Assembly: GCA_047615875.1 (NCBI GenBank)
Contig: JBLHGU010000130.1
Coordinates: forward strand, 1-13,841
Length of the DNA: 13,841 nucleotides
From: JBLHGU01 sp047615875
GTDB lineage: Bacteria > Pseudomonadota > Gammaproteobacteria > Arenicellales > CAJQKF01
Direction: 5' to 3'
The notes beneath the pieces were generated by a model. It was given only the letters and a program-made list of their open reading frames with translations. It was not told where the DNA came from and ran no database searches. Position numbers and translations under genes: made by a program. Positions 7,824 through 13,841 of the stretch are shown here, in pieces (within the stretch, counting starts at the first letter, position 1; each line of letters starts with the position of its first letter).

Positions 7824-8069
7824 ATGTTAGACCTTACATCTCTTACGACCTTTTTCGGTTGGTGTGTTGTTTTAAATATTGGCATGCTTTTTTTTGCCAC
7901 TTTGTTTTTGGTGCTGTTTCGAGAATTTGTGAAAACCACTCATTCCAGAATGCTTGGTGTTCCTAAAAACGACCTCGATATCATTTATTTTAAGTACCTG
8001 GCCTACTATAAAATTGGCGTGATAATTTTTAGTGTTGTCCCTTACCTGGCTCTTAAAATAATGTCATAG
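7824..8069 (+). CDS. Small two-helix membrane protein, DUF6868-like
   Basis: An 81-aa protein with two hydrophobic segments, about residues 8-31 and 60-78, separated by a charged loop carrying R-E-F-V-K-x-x-H-S-R-M. The combination of FFGWC near the N terminus, the LFREF segment, YFKYLAYYKI and a VPYLALK tail fits what I recall of the DUF6868 family. The function is unknown; it would sit in the inner membrane. A GGAGAG five bases before the ATG supports the start. It lies 32 bases after yajD and 88 bases before a GFA-type gene. Confidence 0.75.
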   Translation: MLDLTSLTTFFGWCVVLNIGMLFFATLFLVLFREFVKTTHSRMLGVPKNDLDIIYFKYLAYYKIGVIIFSVVPYLALKIMS

Positions 8070-8157
8070 GTTTTACTTATTGGTTAAGTGGCAATCGAAC
8101 CAGCTTAAATTAAACTTCGAATAAGAATATTTACACAAAAGATCTCAGGAGAAAGCG

Positions 8158-8547
8158 ATGAGTAACAATTATCAGGGCTCATGCATGTGCAAGTCACTTA
8201 AGTTTTCTTTTAGTGGTGCTCCCAGGTTTGTCACAGATTGTGTCTGTGAATCCTGTCGTAAAGCTCATGGCGCTTCTGCTGTTTGCTGGGTAGGAGTAAA
8301 GACAGAGCAATTTAGTCTCGTCAGTGGAGAGTCTTTGTTAAAGTGGTATCAATCATCGCAAGAATCCGAGCGGGGCTTTTGCTCAGACTGCGGCACCCGG
8401 GTATTTTTTCGCTCGAGCGGTTGGCCAGGAGAAATTCATATGGCATTGGCCTGTATTGATACTCCGCATGACCTGGTGGCAGCGGGTCTAAGTTTTGCGG
8501 AGGAGTTGCCTTCCTGGACGGCGATGTCGCCACGAGAAAACATATAG
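8158..8547 (+). CDS. GFA/CENP-V-fold zinc protein (first of two)
   Basis: A 129-aa protein of the GFA family, named for glutathione-dependent formaldehyde-activating enzyme; most members have no proven activity. Zinc-binding cysteines are in place: C9-x-C11, C28-x-C30-x-x-C33 and C75-x-x-C78 (in GFCSDCGT). The segment R-K-A-H-G-A-S is the usual continuation after the middle cysteine cluster. An AGGAGA five bases before the ATG fixes the start. It belongs to a different subfamily from the GFA protein at 10847, so they are not a recent duplication. The acetyltransferase gene follows after only four bases, suggesting co-transcription. Confidence 0.88.
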   Translation: MSNNYQGSCMCKSLKFSFSGAPRFVTDCVCESCRKAHGASAVCWVGVKTEQFSLVSGESLLKWYQSSQESERGFCSDCGTRVFFRSSGWPGEIHMALACIDTPHDLVAAGLSFAEELPSWTAMSPRENI

Positions 8548-8551
8548 GCTG

Positions 8552-8998
8552 ATGAAGAATTCCTGGATTATTAGACAGGCTCAAACAAGCGATTCTAGCG
8601 CCCTGCAAACTTGTATGCAGTCGGCCTATGCTTTTTACCAGACACGACTGAATGGGCTAAGACTACCTCCAATGGATGTGGACTATCTAGAGGAAATTCA
8701 AAACTATCCAACCTGGGTTGCGGTGAACGAAGGCCAGGTAGTGGGTGGACTCATTTTGATATTTACTGATAAGTGCGCGACAATCGCAAATGTTGCTGTT
8801 CATCCCGAAAACCAAGGTCAGGGGTTAGGCCGTAGACTAATGGATTTTGTCGATTCCATCGCTAGAGAATAGGGTTATTCTGACTTGCGCCTGTCAACTC
8901 ATGTTCTGCTCCATGAAAATTTGTCTTTATACCTTCATCTAGGTTGGCAAGAGGTACGTAGAGACACGGAAAGAATTAACCTGAAAAAGAAAATATAG
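8552..8998 (+). pseudogene. GNAT acetyltransferase interrupted by one in-frame TAG
   Basis: A GCN5-related N-acetyltransferase, which would transfer acetyl from acetyl-CoA to an amine. The ATG at 8552 is chosen because the fold begins with IIRQAQTSD. The acetyl-CoA-binding motif is clear: NVAVHPENQGQGLGRRLM at about 80-97. Codon 107 is TAG (8870-8872), directly after SIARE. The same frame then continues for 41 codons to a TAG at 8996-8998, encoding the expected end of the fold: GYSDLRLSTH, then N-L-S-L-Y-L-H-L-G-W. That remainder carries the last strands and helix, so truncation should destroy or badly impair the enzyme. The stop is most simply a point mutation of a glutamine or leucine codon, or a sequencing error; readthrough is less likely. 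The gene starts four bases after the GFA stop. Confidence 0.88.
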
Positions 8999-9068
8999 CT
9001 GAGTGATTCGAAGTTGACTGTGAATTATTTGCACCCAGAAAGTTGTTAATCAAAATTTAGAGAACCCA

Positions 9069-9368
9069 ATGCCTTATAAATGTATATCTATTGATGAAGC
9101 CGTAGAGTTAATCGATGTAGGGGAATATGCCCTGCTTGATATTAGAGACGCGGCATCTTATTCAGCTGGAAATGTCGACAGTTCAATTAATGTGACGAAT
9201 AACAATGTCGAACAAGTTCTAGCGGACGCAGATAAGCAAAAACCACTGATTGTCTATTGTTACCATGGCAACAGTAGCCAGGGTGCTGCAGACTATTTTG
9301 CCAGAGCCGGCTTTGAGTTTTGCTACAGCGTAGATGGCGGATATGAACAGTGGAAGCACCGTTTGTAA
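9069..9368 (+). CDS. glpE: Thiosulfate sulfurtransferase GlpE (single-domain rhodanese)
   Basis: A 99-aa rhodanese transferring sulfane sulfur from thiosulfate to a thiophilic acceptor via a persulfide cysteine. The active-site loop is C64-YHGNSSQG, the GlpE signature with the glycine-asparagine-serine-serine run. D24-I-R-D near the N terminus and the final YSVDGGYEQW segment also match. Length equals that of E. coli GlpE (about 108 aa) within a few residues. It is probably cytoplasmic; no signal peptide is present. It stands between the broken acetyltransferase and the S4-domain gene, 64 bases before the latter. Unlike in enterobacteria, no glycerol-phosphate genes adjoin it. Confidence 0.93.
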   Translation: MPYKCISIDEAVELIDVGEYALLDIRDAASYSAGNVDSSINVTNNNVEQVLADADKQKPLIVYCYHGNSSQGAADYFARAGFEFCYSVDGGYEQWKHRL

Positions 9369-9432
9369 GTGAAGAATATTTTCAGGCACTCCAGGGTGTT
9401 TGAATCATTGCACCAATAGAGAAATTAGCATA

Positions 9433-9648
9433 ATGAGAGATGTTCAAATAACCAAGGATTTCGTTGAACTGTTTAAAGTACTCAAGTTCGAAGGGCTGGT
9501 TTCCAGCGGTGGCGAGGCGAAAGCAGCCATAGAAAACGGCGAGGTGCTGGTTAATGGTAAATCTGAATTGCGCAAACGGAAAAAAATAGTACCTGGAGAT
9601 TCAATTGAGTTTAAGGGTGAAGGGTTGAAAATTGTAGCTAGCGCTTAA
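9433..9648 (+). CDS. ybcJ: S4-domain RNA-binding protein, YbcJ-like
   Basis: A 71-aa protein consisting of little more than an S4 RNA-binding domain. The alpha-L motif is visible: F14-K-V-L-K-x-E-G-L-V-x-S-G-G-E-A-K, then the loop E-N-G-E-V-L-V-N-G, the basic run L-R-K-R-K-K, and I-V-P-G-D. This order and length match E. coli YbcJ, whose RNA target is not established. The ATG at 9433 is preferred over a TTG at 9400, because the domain begins a few residues after it and the extension has no family counterpart. A free-standing S4 domain may bind rRNA or tRNA; here this is only inferred from the fold. Confidence 0.88.
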   Translation: MRDVQITKDFVELFKVLKFEGLVSSGGEAKAAIENGEVLVNGKSELRKRKKIVPGDSIEFKGEGLKIVASA

Positions 9649-9704
9649 GCTAAGTCATATTTAATTCTAGTGTCTTCAATCCACAATATTCCAGGAAAAT
9701 ACCT

Positions 9705-10844
9705 ATGTACATAAAACCGTTCGGTGTGGAAATCTGGATGAATGAGTTCGAAACGACCTGTGAACTCAATCTTGCGGAAACCTGTGTCGAAAGTCTGACT
9801 ATCGCAGAGCTTCTGGATTTGGTTGGCGACCGCAATACATTATTATCTAACCTCTTGCCACTAAAGATGACTTACGGTGAGATAAAGGGTTCGGACCGTT
9901 TGTGCGATGCGATTACCTGTTTATATTCTAATATGCAACGTCAGAATATTCTGGTGACCCATGGCACTATTGGAGCGAATTCGCTGGTGCATCAAACCCT
10001 TGTGTCTCATGGTGACCGGGTTATCGCGGTGGTACCAACCTATCAGCAACATTACTCAATTCCTGAAAGTATCGGAGCCGATGTACATTTGCTGCGCTTG
10101 AAAGAGCAAGATAATTTTCTTCCAGATCTGCAGGAACTCCGTAAGTTATCTTCATCGGACACACAGTTAATCGCTATAAATAATCCCAATAATCCAACAG
10201 GAGCATTGATACCCCAACCTATGTTGGAAGAAATCGTCGCCATCGCTTGTGAATGTGATGCGTGGATTTTGTGTGATGAGGTTTATCGCGGTACAGATCA
10301 GGAAGGCACAGGCATAACAACTTCCATCTCTGATATTTACGAGAAGGGTATAAGTACAGCTAGTGTATCGAAGGCATTTTCTCTGGCTGGGCTGCGACTC
10401 GGTTGGATAGCTGCTGCCCCGGAAGTCATCGAGGCCGTAATGACACACCGGGACTACAATACAATCTCAGTCAGTATGGTAGATGATTATTTTGCCAGCC
10501 TTGCGTTGGAAAATTTTGAGAAAGTTCTGGCCAGAAGCCAGCAAATAACCCGCGGTAATCTTACGACCCTTTCACAATGGATTGAGGAGGAATCCTTAAT
10601 TTCCTGGGTTAAACCACGCTCAGGTACGACGGCTTTGCTTAAGTATAATCTTGACTTATCTTCCAGGGAATTCTGCGTAAAGCTACTGGACGAAACTGGT
10701 GTAATGTTCACACCGGGCTCCGCTCTGGATATGGAGGGCTATGTAAGAATAGGCTTTGCCAATAATCCTGAAATTTTGAAGACCGGACTAGCCCGGGTGT
10801 CTGAATTTCTTGCTGGCTCAAATACCCTTGCCCGTAGCGCTTAA
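9705..10844 (+). CDS. PLP-dependent aminotransferase, class I/II fold
   Basis: A 379-aa fold-type I PLP enzyme. The cofactor lysine is K223 in SVSKAFSLAGLRLGW, with the N159-NPNNPTG166 motif and D191-E-V-Y194 contacting the pyridine ring and phenol oxygen. The final VRIGFAN segment carries the usual carboxylate-binding arginine. The N terminus (IKPFGVEIWMNEFET) and the ETC segment typify a subgroup related to, but distinct from, VioD-like capreomycidine synthases; databases usually label it only as aminotransferase. An AGGAAA upstream supports the ATG at 9705. The stop is followed two bases later by the second GFA gene, which then overlaps an ACT-domain gene, so the three are likely one translational unit. 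Substrate and amino donor cannot be read from sequence. Confidence 0.9.
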   Translation: MYIKPFGVEIWMNEFETTCELNLAETCVESLTIAELLDLVGDRNTLLSNLLPLKMTYGEIKGSDRLCDAITCLYSNMQRQNILVTHGTIGANSLVHQTLVSHGDRVIAVVPTYQQHYSIPESIGADVHLLRLKEQDNFLPDLQELRKLSSSDTQLIAINNPNNPTGALIPQPMLEEIVAIACECDAWILCDEVYRGTDQEGTGITTSISDIYEKGISTASVSKAFSLAGLRLGWIAAAPEVIEAVMTHRDYNTISVSMVDDYFASLALENFEKVLARSQQITRGNLTTLSQWIEEESLISWVKPRSGTTALLKYNLDLSSREFCVKLLDETGVMFTPGSALDMEGYVRIGFANNPEILKTGLARVSEFLAGSNTLARSA

Positions 10845-10846
10845 GT

Positions 10847-11251
10847 ATGAGCAATGCTATTACAGAGGTAGGCGGCGTACCAATACAGAAACGCCACAAA
10901 GCAAGTTGTCACTGTGGAAATGTTGAGTTTGAACTCGACTTGCCAGAGGGTTTAGTCGACGTAAGGCGGTGCGATTGTTCAATGTGTCGCCGACGCGGAG
11001 CGGTAGTTGCATCGGTACCATTATCGGCAATAAATATTACCAGGGGAATTGATGCTTTAAGGCAGTATCAATTTAACACTAAAACCGCAGTACATTACTT
11101 TTGTGGTGCCTGTGGCATTTATACCCACCATCAGCGTCGGTCGAACCCAGCTCAGTATGGTTTTAATGTGGCCTGTCTGGAAGGAGTCAATCCCTTAAGT
11201 ATTCCTGAGGTTCCAACCTATGATGGAATTAATCATCCGGCAGATAAATGA
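10847..11251 (+). CDS. GFA/CENP-V-fold zinc protein (second of two)
   Basis: A 134-aa GFA-family protein. Cysteines for zinc are C21-x-C23, C42-x-C44-x-x-C47 (in RRCDCSMCRRRGA) and C86-x-x-C89 (in HYFCGACGIYTHHQRR). This subtype, with LVDVRRC, the THHQRRSNP run and CLEGVNP, is highly conserved across proteobacteria yet has no established reaction; the name formaldehyde-activating is a family label, not evidence. The ATG sits two bases after the aminotransferase stop with no Shine-Dalgarno of its own, so translation probably depends on coupling. Its stop overlaps the next ATG by four bases. Confidence 0.9.
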   Translation: MSNAITEVGGVPIQKRHKASCHCGNVEFELDLPEGLVDVRRCDCSMCRRRGAVVASVPLSAINITRGIDALRQYQFNTKTAVHYFCGACGIYTHHQRRSNPAQYGFNVACLEGVNPLSIPEVPTYDGINHPADK

Positions 11252-11643
11252 CAGGCGAAACTAACTTAGAGAAATTACTGAAATCCATGTCGCCTGTTTT
11301 GCTAAATGGAAAGTATGTGTTTTGTACGTTTAGAACTGCACGGTATGGTGATTATGTTGATCTGGAACCTGTTGCCTCCATGGTAGAGAGCGAAGGTCTG
11401 ACGCTGGTTATCCCAAAAAATAAAGCCGATGAGCGAGGGCTAGCATATGAATCGACTTTTGCATGCATTACTTTAAAAGTGCATTCCAGTCTAGATGCCG
11501 TTGGATTAACCGCCGTCTTCTCAAAAAAGCTAACTGAACACGACATAAGTGCAAATGTTATAGCCGGGTTTTTTCATGACCATATTTTTGTTCAATTGAA
11601 AGATGCGGAAAAAGCCCTTTTTGCTCTAAACGAGTTGACCTAA
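11248..11643 (+). CDS. ACT-domain protein (COG3602-type)
   Basis: A 131-aa protein recognised from the pattern L-L-x-S-M-S-P-x-L-L near the N terminus, YVFCTF at 23-28, GLTLVIPK at 50-57, ITLKVHSSLDAVGLTAVFS in the middle and ANVIAGFFHDHIFV at 102-115. These make up a paired ACT-like fold; ACT domains usually bind amino acids and control metabolic enzymes. No enzyme domain is attached. The ATGA overlap with the GFA gene and its closeness to the aminotransferase suggest it may sense an amino acid used or made by that enzyme, which is inference. No membrane segment or signal peptide. Confidence 0.85.
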   Translation: MTGETNLEKLLKSMSPVLLNGKYVFCTFRTARYGDYVDLEPVASMVESEGLTLVIPKNKADERGLAYESTFACITLKVHSSLDAVGLTAVFSKKLTEHDISANVIAGFFHDHIFVQLKDAEKALFALNELT

Positions 11644-11698
11644 TAGTGATTGACGAATATTTCCATCTCGTGAACTATTCTGACCAATGGGAGTTTAG

Positions 11699-12262
11699 AT
11701 GAAATCTATTTCCAGAGAACTCAAAAAAATACTAGCATTTACCATCGCTACAATTTTAGTATCAAGTGGGTATTATATTTATTGCCGATCAGTATATGAA
11801 CGGGTTCCCGAAAAAGAAACATTCCTGTCAGAATTAGGCGAAGGATTTGGTGAAATCGGGCTTTGGCTAATGTTCTTTATTTATCTGCGAACGGTGATTA
11901 AGCTGATTCTAGGTAAAGGGGCTTTATCACGTAGGCTTATACCTGATTACACACCCTCAGTAGATGCTGGTCGATTCCAAAGACTGATTCGCTATCTAGA
12001 TAGAACCCATATTTACTTCGGCATTGCGACCGTTGCAGTCATCGTATTGCACATAGCGTTTATGGGTATGCCCACTCATATTCTGTTCTTTCCGGCAGTG
12101 CTGGCCCTGGTCTTGTGGCAGGGGCTATTTGGAATGTTCATAAGTTGGAAGTACTCACCAAGGGAAATTAAAAAGTTCTCTTATCTGGTTCATGCCCAGC
12201 TCTTCACCGGAATAATGATCGGTGTATTCGCCTATCTGGGACATGCACTGATCGACGATTAG
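11699..12262 (+). CDS. Five-helix integral membrane protein with paired histidines
   Basis: A 187-aa inner-membrane protein with hydrophobic segments at about residues 10-28, 52-72, 104-122, 127-150 and 163-182. Histidines sit at helix ends in pairs: H104 and H118, 14 residues apart in one helix, and H165 and H182 in the last helix, with H127 between. A 13-14 residue spacing in one helix is typical of b-type haem ligands in ferric reductase-like and cytochrome b561-like proteins, so haem binding is plausible but not shown. No flavin or NAD domain is attached. A GGGAG eight bases before the ATG supports the start. It is 55 bases after the ACT-domain gene and may share its transcript. No family name is assigned with confidence. 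Confidence 0.7.
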   Translation: MKSISRELKKILAFTIATILVSSGYYIYCRSVYERVPEKETFLSELGEGFGEIGLWLMFFIYLRTVIKLILGKGALSRRLIPDYTPSVDAGRFQRLIRYLDRTHIYFGIATVAVIVLHIAFMGMPTHILFFPAVLALVLWQGLFGMFISWKYSPREIKKFSYLVHAQLFTGIMIGVFAYLGHALIDD

Positions 12263-12484
12263 ATGTTTATGAACTTATTATTGAGACGGTGCTAGATTGT
12301 ATTGAAGATAGCCCACTGGGCATTGCCGGCGGTGTTTCTGCAAGAATGACAGTTTTCGGCTATTGTAAGCTAACTGGTGCCAGTAAACTTCGCGAGGCAG
12401 GCTTCAGTGTTACTTTCAATCGGATGGAGAGTTCGATTGACTTGATCGTTAACTTTGCAAGATGCATTAATCAGGAGTTCAATA
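12263..12484 (+). other. Unassigned stretch with a coding-looking but unrecognised frame
   Basis: One plus-strand frame is open across this gap (GTG at 12289, ATG at 12346) and translates to a plausible-looking peptide with segments such as SPLGIAGGVSARM and LREAGFSVTFNRM. I recognise no family. The same frame stays open to 12696, but there it only mirrors the VOC gene in another frame. It could be the remnant of a gene, or chance. The last bases hold the AGGAG (12473-12477) that serves the VOC gene. Confidence 0.3.
12473..12477 (+). promoter_or_regulatory. Shine-Dalgarno deciding the VOC gene start
   Basis: AGGAG, seven bases before the ATG at 12485. It favours this start over an upstream in-frame start at 12455. 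Confidence 0.8.
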
Positions 12485-12886
12485 ATGAAAGAAATAACCG
12501 GCATCAATCATGTGGGTATTCGGGTAACCGATCTAGAGCAGTCCAGAAGTTTCTACGAAAAGTTGGGATTCGTGTTTCTCATCGGACCTATCGGCCCCGA
12601 ACCTGTGGCAATTATGGAGCATCAATCCGGCGCAAATATCAATTTGATATTAAACGCAGACGCGAATTCCCTGACCAATGTATTGATGGATATTGATGTT
12701 AAACATCCTGGCTATACTCATTTTGCCCTTACGGTTACTGACCTTGAGGCGATCGAATTGGAACTTAACCAATTGGAGATTGAGATTACAGAGGGCCCAA
12801 TCACATTGCCAGATGGCGGGATGATGCTATTCATTCGGGATCAGGATCGGAATGTTATAGAATTTCACCAGGACCCAGAAAGTTAA
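12485..12886 (+). CDS. VOC-superfamily (glyoxalase/dioxygenase-fold) protein
   Basis: A 133-aa protein with two beta-alpha-beta-beta-beta modules. The first metal histidine is H9 in INHVGIRVTDLEQSRSFYEKLGF; the second-module ligands correspond to H79 (in YTHFALTVTDLE) and E126 (in VIEFHQD). The ligand expected at the end of module one, a glutamate in glyoxalase I, is replaced by N53 in the INLILN strand, so a full glyoxalase metal site is doubtful. Possible roles include an isomerase, lyase, dioxygenase or binding protein; the family is too broad to choose. The strong Shine-Dalgarno at 12473 sets the start. A cupin gene follows after 18 bases, and a methyltransferase after that, likely in one transcript. 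Confidence 0.85.
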   Translation: MKEITGINHVGIRVTDLEQSRSFYEKLGFVFLIGPIGPEPVAIMEHQSGANINLILNADANSLTNVLMDIDVKHPGYTHFALTVTDLEAIELELNQLEIEITEGPITLPDGGMMLFIRDQDRNVIEFHQDPES

Positions 12887-12904
12887 GCGATCGAGTTTTC
12901 TATT

Positions 12905-13387
12905 ATGAATAAGAACATCATCACAAAAGAACAGATCAATAGTGCCCAGGGTCTCGAAAAGACGCACTTTTTGAATGCTAACGCCCGACGAACGAATAAG
13001 TCACTTGGCGATATGGTTGGGTTATCCGGTTTTGGGTTTCACATTATCGAAATTCAATCGGGCAACGATTCAACTGAGTTTCACAAACACTATTTTGAAG
13101 ATGAATGTGTTTATATACTGGATGGCTCGGCTGACGCATTTATTGGAGATGAGGTTTGCCAGGTTAAGGCGGGAGACTTTCTAGGTTATCCGGCAGGAGG
13201 ACTGGCCCATTCATTGACCAACAGTGGTGATTCTGTTCTACGTTGTATTGTGGTTGGTGAACGTCTGAATCACGACGTTGCAGATTATCCAAAGCTCAAT
13301 AAACGCATCTTTCGCAATCGCGGATTAAGCTGGAATCTTGTTGATCTTGATAAGATAGTACAACCAGATGCCGGCAGAAAGATCTAA
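12905..13387 (+). CDS. Cupin-domain protein, COG3837-like
   Basis: A 160-aa cupin. Motif one is H60-K-H62-x4-E67 followed by CVYILDGSADAFIGDE, and motif two is KAGDFLGYPAGGLAH with H102, so the four metal ligands of a canonical cupin are present. The GDMVGLSGFGFHIIEI lead-in and the VVGER...DVADYP tail resemble COG3837-type cupins, whose substrate is unknown. No helix-turn-helix is attached. The ATG at 12905 gives full domain coverage, although its ribosome site is weak. It sits 18 bases after the VOC gene and 26 bases before a methyltransferase gene. A binding, isomerase or dioxygenase role would all fit. Confidence 0.85.
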   Translation: MNKNIITKEQINSAQGLEKTHFLNANARRTNKSLGDMVGLSGFGFHIIEIQSGNDSTEFHKHYFEDECVYILDGSADAFIGDEVCQVKAGDFLGYPAGGLAHSLTNSGDSVLRCIVVGERLNHDVADYPKLNKRIFRNRGLSWNLVDLDKIVQPDAGRKI

Positions 13388-13413
13388 CTGTAAGAGTTGG
13401 AGAAAACAATCGG

Positions 13414-13841
13414 ATGCTTGAATACTACGAGAACAGACAGTCTGAATACGAGTCAATTTACAGCAAGCCGGAACGACAGGAAGACTTAGCCTGGCTTAGC
13501 GATCAGTTACAGAAATTTACCACGGATAGCAACGTATTTGAGTTGGCGTGTGGAACCGGTTACTGGACAAGAAGAATGGTTGCATATGCCTCATCGGTCC
13601 ATGCCACTGATTTATCACCGCAACTAGTAACTGCTGCCCTTGCCAGTTGTATTGGTGGAAAATCTTCAGGAAGTACTATAGATGCATTTAATTTGCCTGA
13701 GAATTTGGAGAGTGCCTATGACTGTCTTGTAGCCGGATTTCTCTTTTCACATATTCTAATTGAGCAAAGACAGTCATTTCTCAAAGGGATAGTCAAAGCG
13801 ATTGGGGCAGGGGCACGACTGGTTTTGTTCGATAATCGTTT
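13414..13841 (+). CDS. SAM-dependent methyltransferase, 3' end cut by window edge
   Basis: The frame from the ATG at 13414 is open to the last base, giving 142 codons of an incomplete gene. It begins with MLEYYENRQSEYESIY and a KPERQEDL segment, followed by methyltransferase motif I, V41-FELACGTGYW51, the SAM-binding glycine-rich loop, and an acidic residue D66 (in HATDLSP) expected to hold the ribose hydroxyls. Later AGFLFSHI and GARLVLFDNR correspond to the post-motif strands of class I methyltransferases. The methyl acceptor is unknown. A GGAG lies 11 bases upstream of the ATG, slightly far. It is the last visible gene of a VOC-cupin-methyltransferase run. Confidence 0.88.
   Translation, partial: MLEYYENRQSEYESIYSKPERQEDLAWLSDQLQKFTTDSNVFELACGTGYWTRRMVAYASSVHATDLSPQLVTAALASCIGGKSSGSTIDAFNLPENLESAYDCLVAGFLFSHILIEQRQSFLKGIVKAIGAGARLVLFDNR

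Noticed and set aside
8081..8107. Short ggttaag...aatcgaacc stretch resembling part of a tRNA
   Set aside because: Only a few bases resemble a T-arm; no acceptor stem, anticodon arm or flanking fold is present.
9636..9652. Partial palindrome around the stop of the S4-domain gene
   Set aside because: Short and imperfect, with no T-run; chance composition is likely.
8158..11251. The two GFA genes as a recent tandem duplication
   Set aside because: They share only the cysteine framework; surrounding motifs place them in different subfamilies.
12486..12696. Continuation of the frame from 12289 through the VOC gene
   Set aside because: It is an alternative-frame reading of the VOC gene, which has a strong ribosome site and clear homology.

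Overview
The window looks like chromosomal DNA from a gammaproteobacterium of moderate GC content. The main clues are full-length proteins close to enterobacterial YajD (122 aa), GlpE (99 aa) and the S4-domain protein YbcJ (71 aa). Gene packing is typically bacterial, with clear Shine-Dalgarno sequences at many starts. No tRNA, rRNA, CRISPR array, transposase or phage gene is visible. The lineage is an inference; no marker gene is present to name it more precisely.

Layout. (1) Positions 1-2315, plus strand: a class C beta-lactamase-like serine hydrolase broken by a frameshift at a perfect 14-bp tandem duplication, then a small cupin and an AhpD/carboxymuconolactone-decarboxylase-like protein. 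(2) Positions 7283-2501, minus strand: a four-gene acyl-CoA operon made of a pimeloyl-CoA-dehydrogenase-like large and small subunit pair, a crotonase with a PaaG-like active site, and an AMP-forming acyl-CoA ligase. (3) Positions 7423-9648, plus strand: small housekeeping-type genes, namely the HNH protein YajD, a DUF6868-like membrane protein, a GFA-type zinc protein, a GNAT acetyltransferase interrupted by one in-frame TAG, the rhodanese GlpE and an S4 RNA-binding protein. (4) Positions 9705-12262, plus strand: a tightly coupled trio of aminotransferase, second GFA protein and ACT-domain protein, followed by a five-helix membrane protein with paired histidines. (5) Positions 12263-13841: an unassigned stretch of about 220 bp, then a VOC/glyoxalase-fold protein, a second cupin, and the 5' part of a SAM-dependent methyltransferase that runs off the window.

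How the genes work together. The minus-strand operon is the clearest pathway: the ligase activates a carboxylic acid to its CoA thioester, the dehydrogenase pair desaturates it, and the crotonase hydrates or isomerises the product. Thiolase and 3-hydroxyacyl-CoA dehydrogenase are absent, so the operon would depend on enzymes encoded elsewhere. The operon and yajD diverge from a region of about 140 bp holding an inverted repeat and a near-direct repeat that overlaps the yajD start. The rest is a mosaic of small enzymes of broad families whose substrates cannot be read from sequence.

I did not find a convincing new multi-gene system. The most concrete oddities are the two disrupted genes (a frameshift with a 14-bp duplication, and an in-frame amber with an intact C-terminal remainder), active-site substitutions in the crotonase, AhpD-like and VOC proteins, and the coupled aminotransferase-GFA-ACT cluster.
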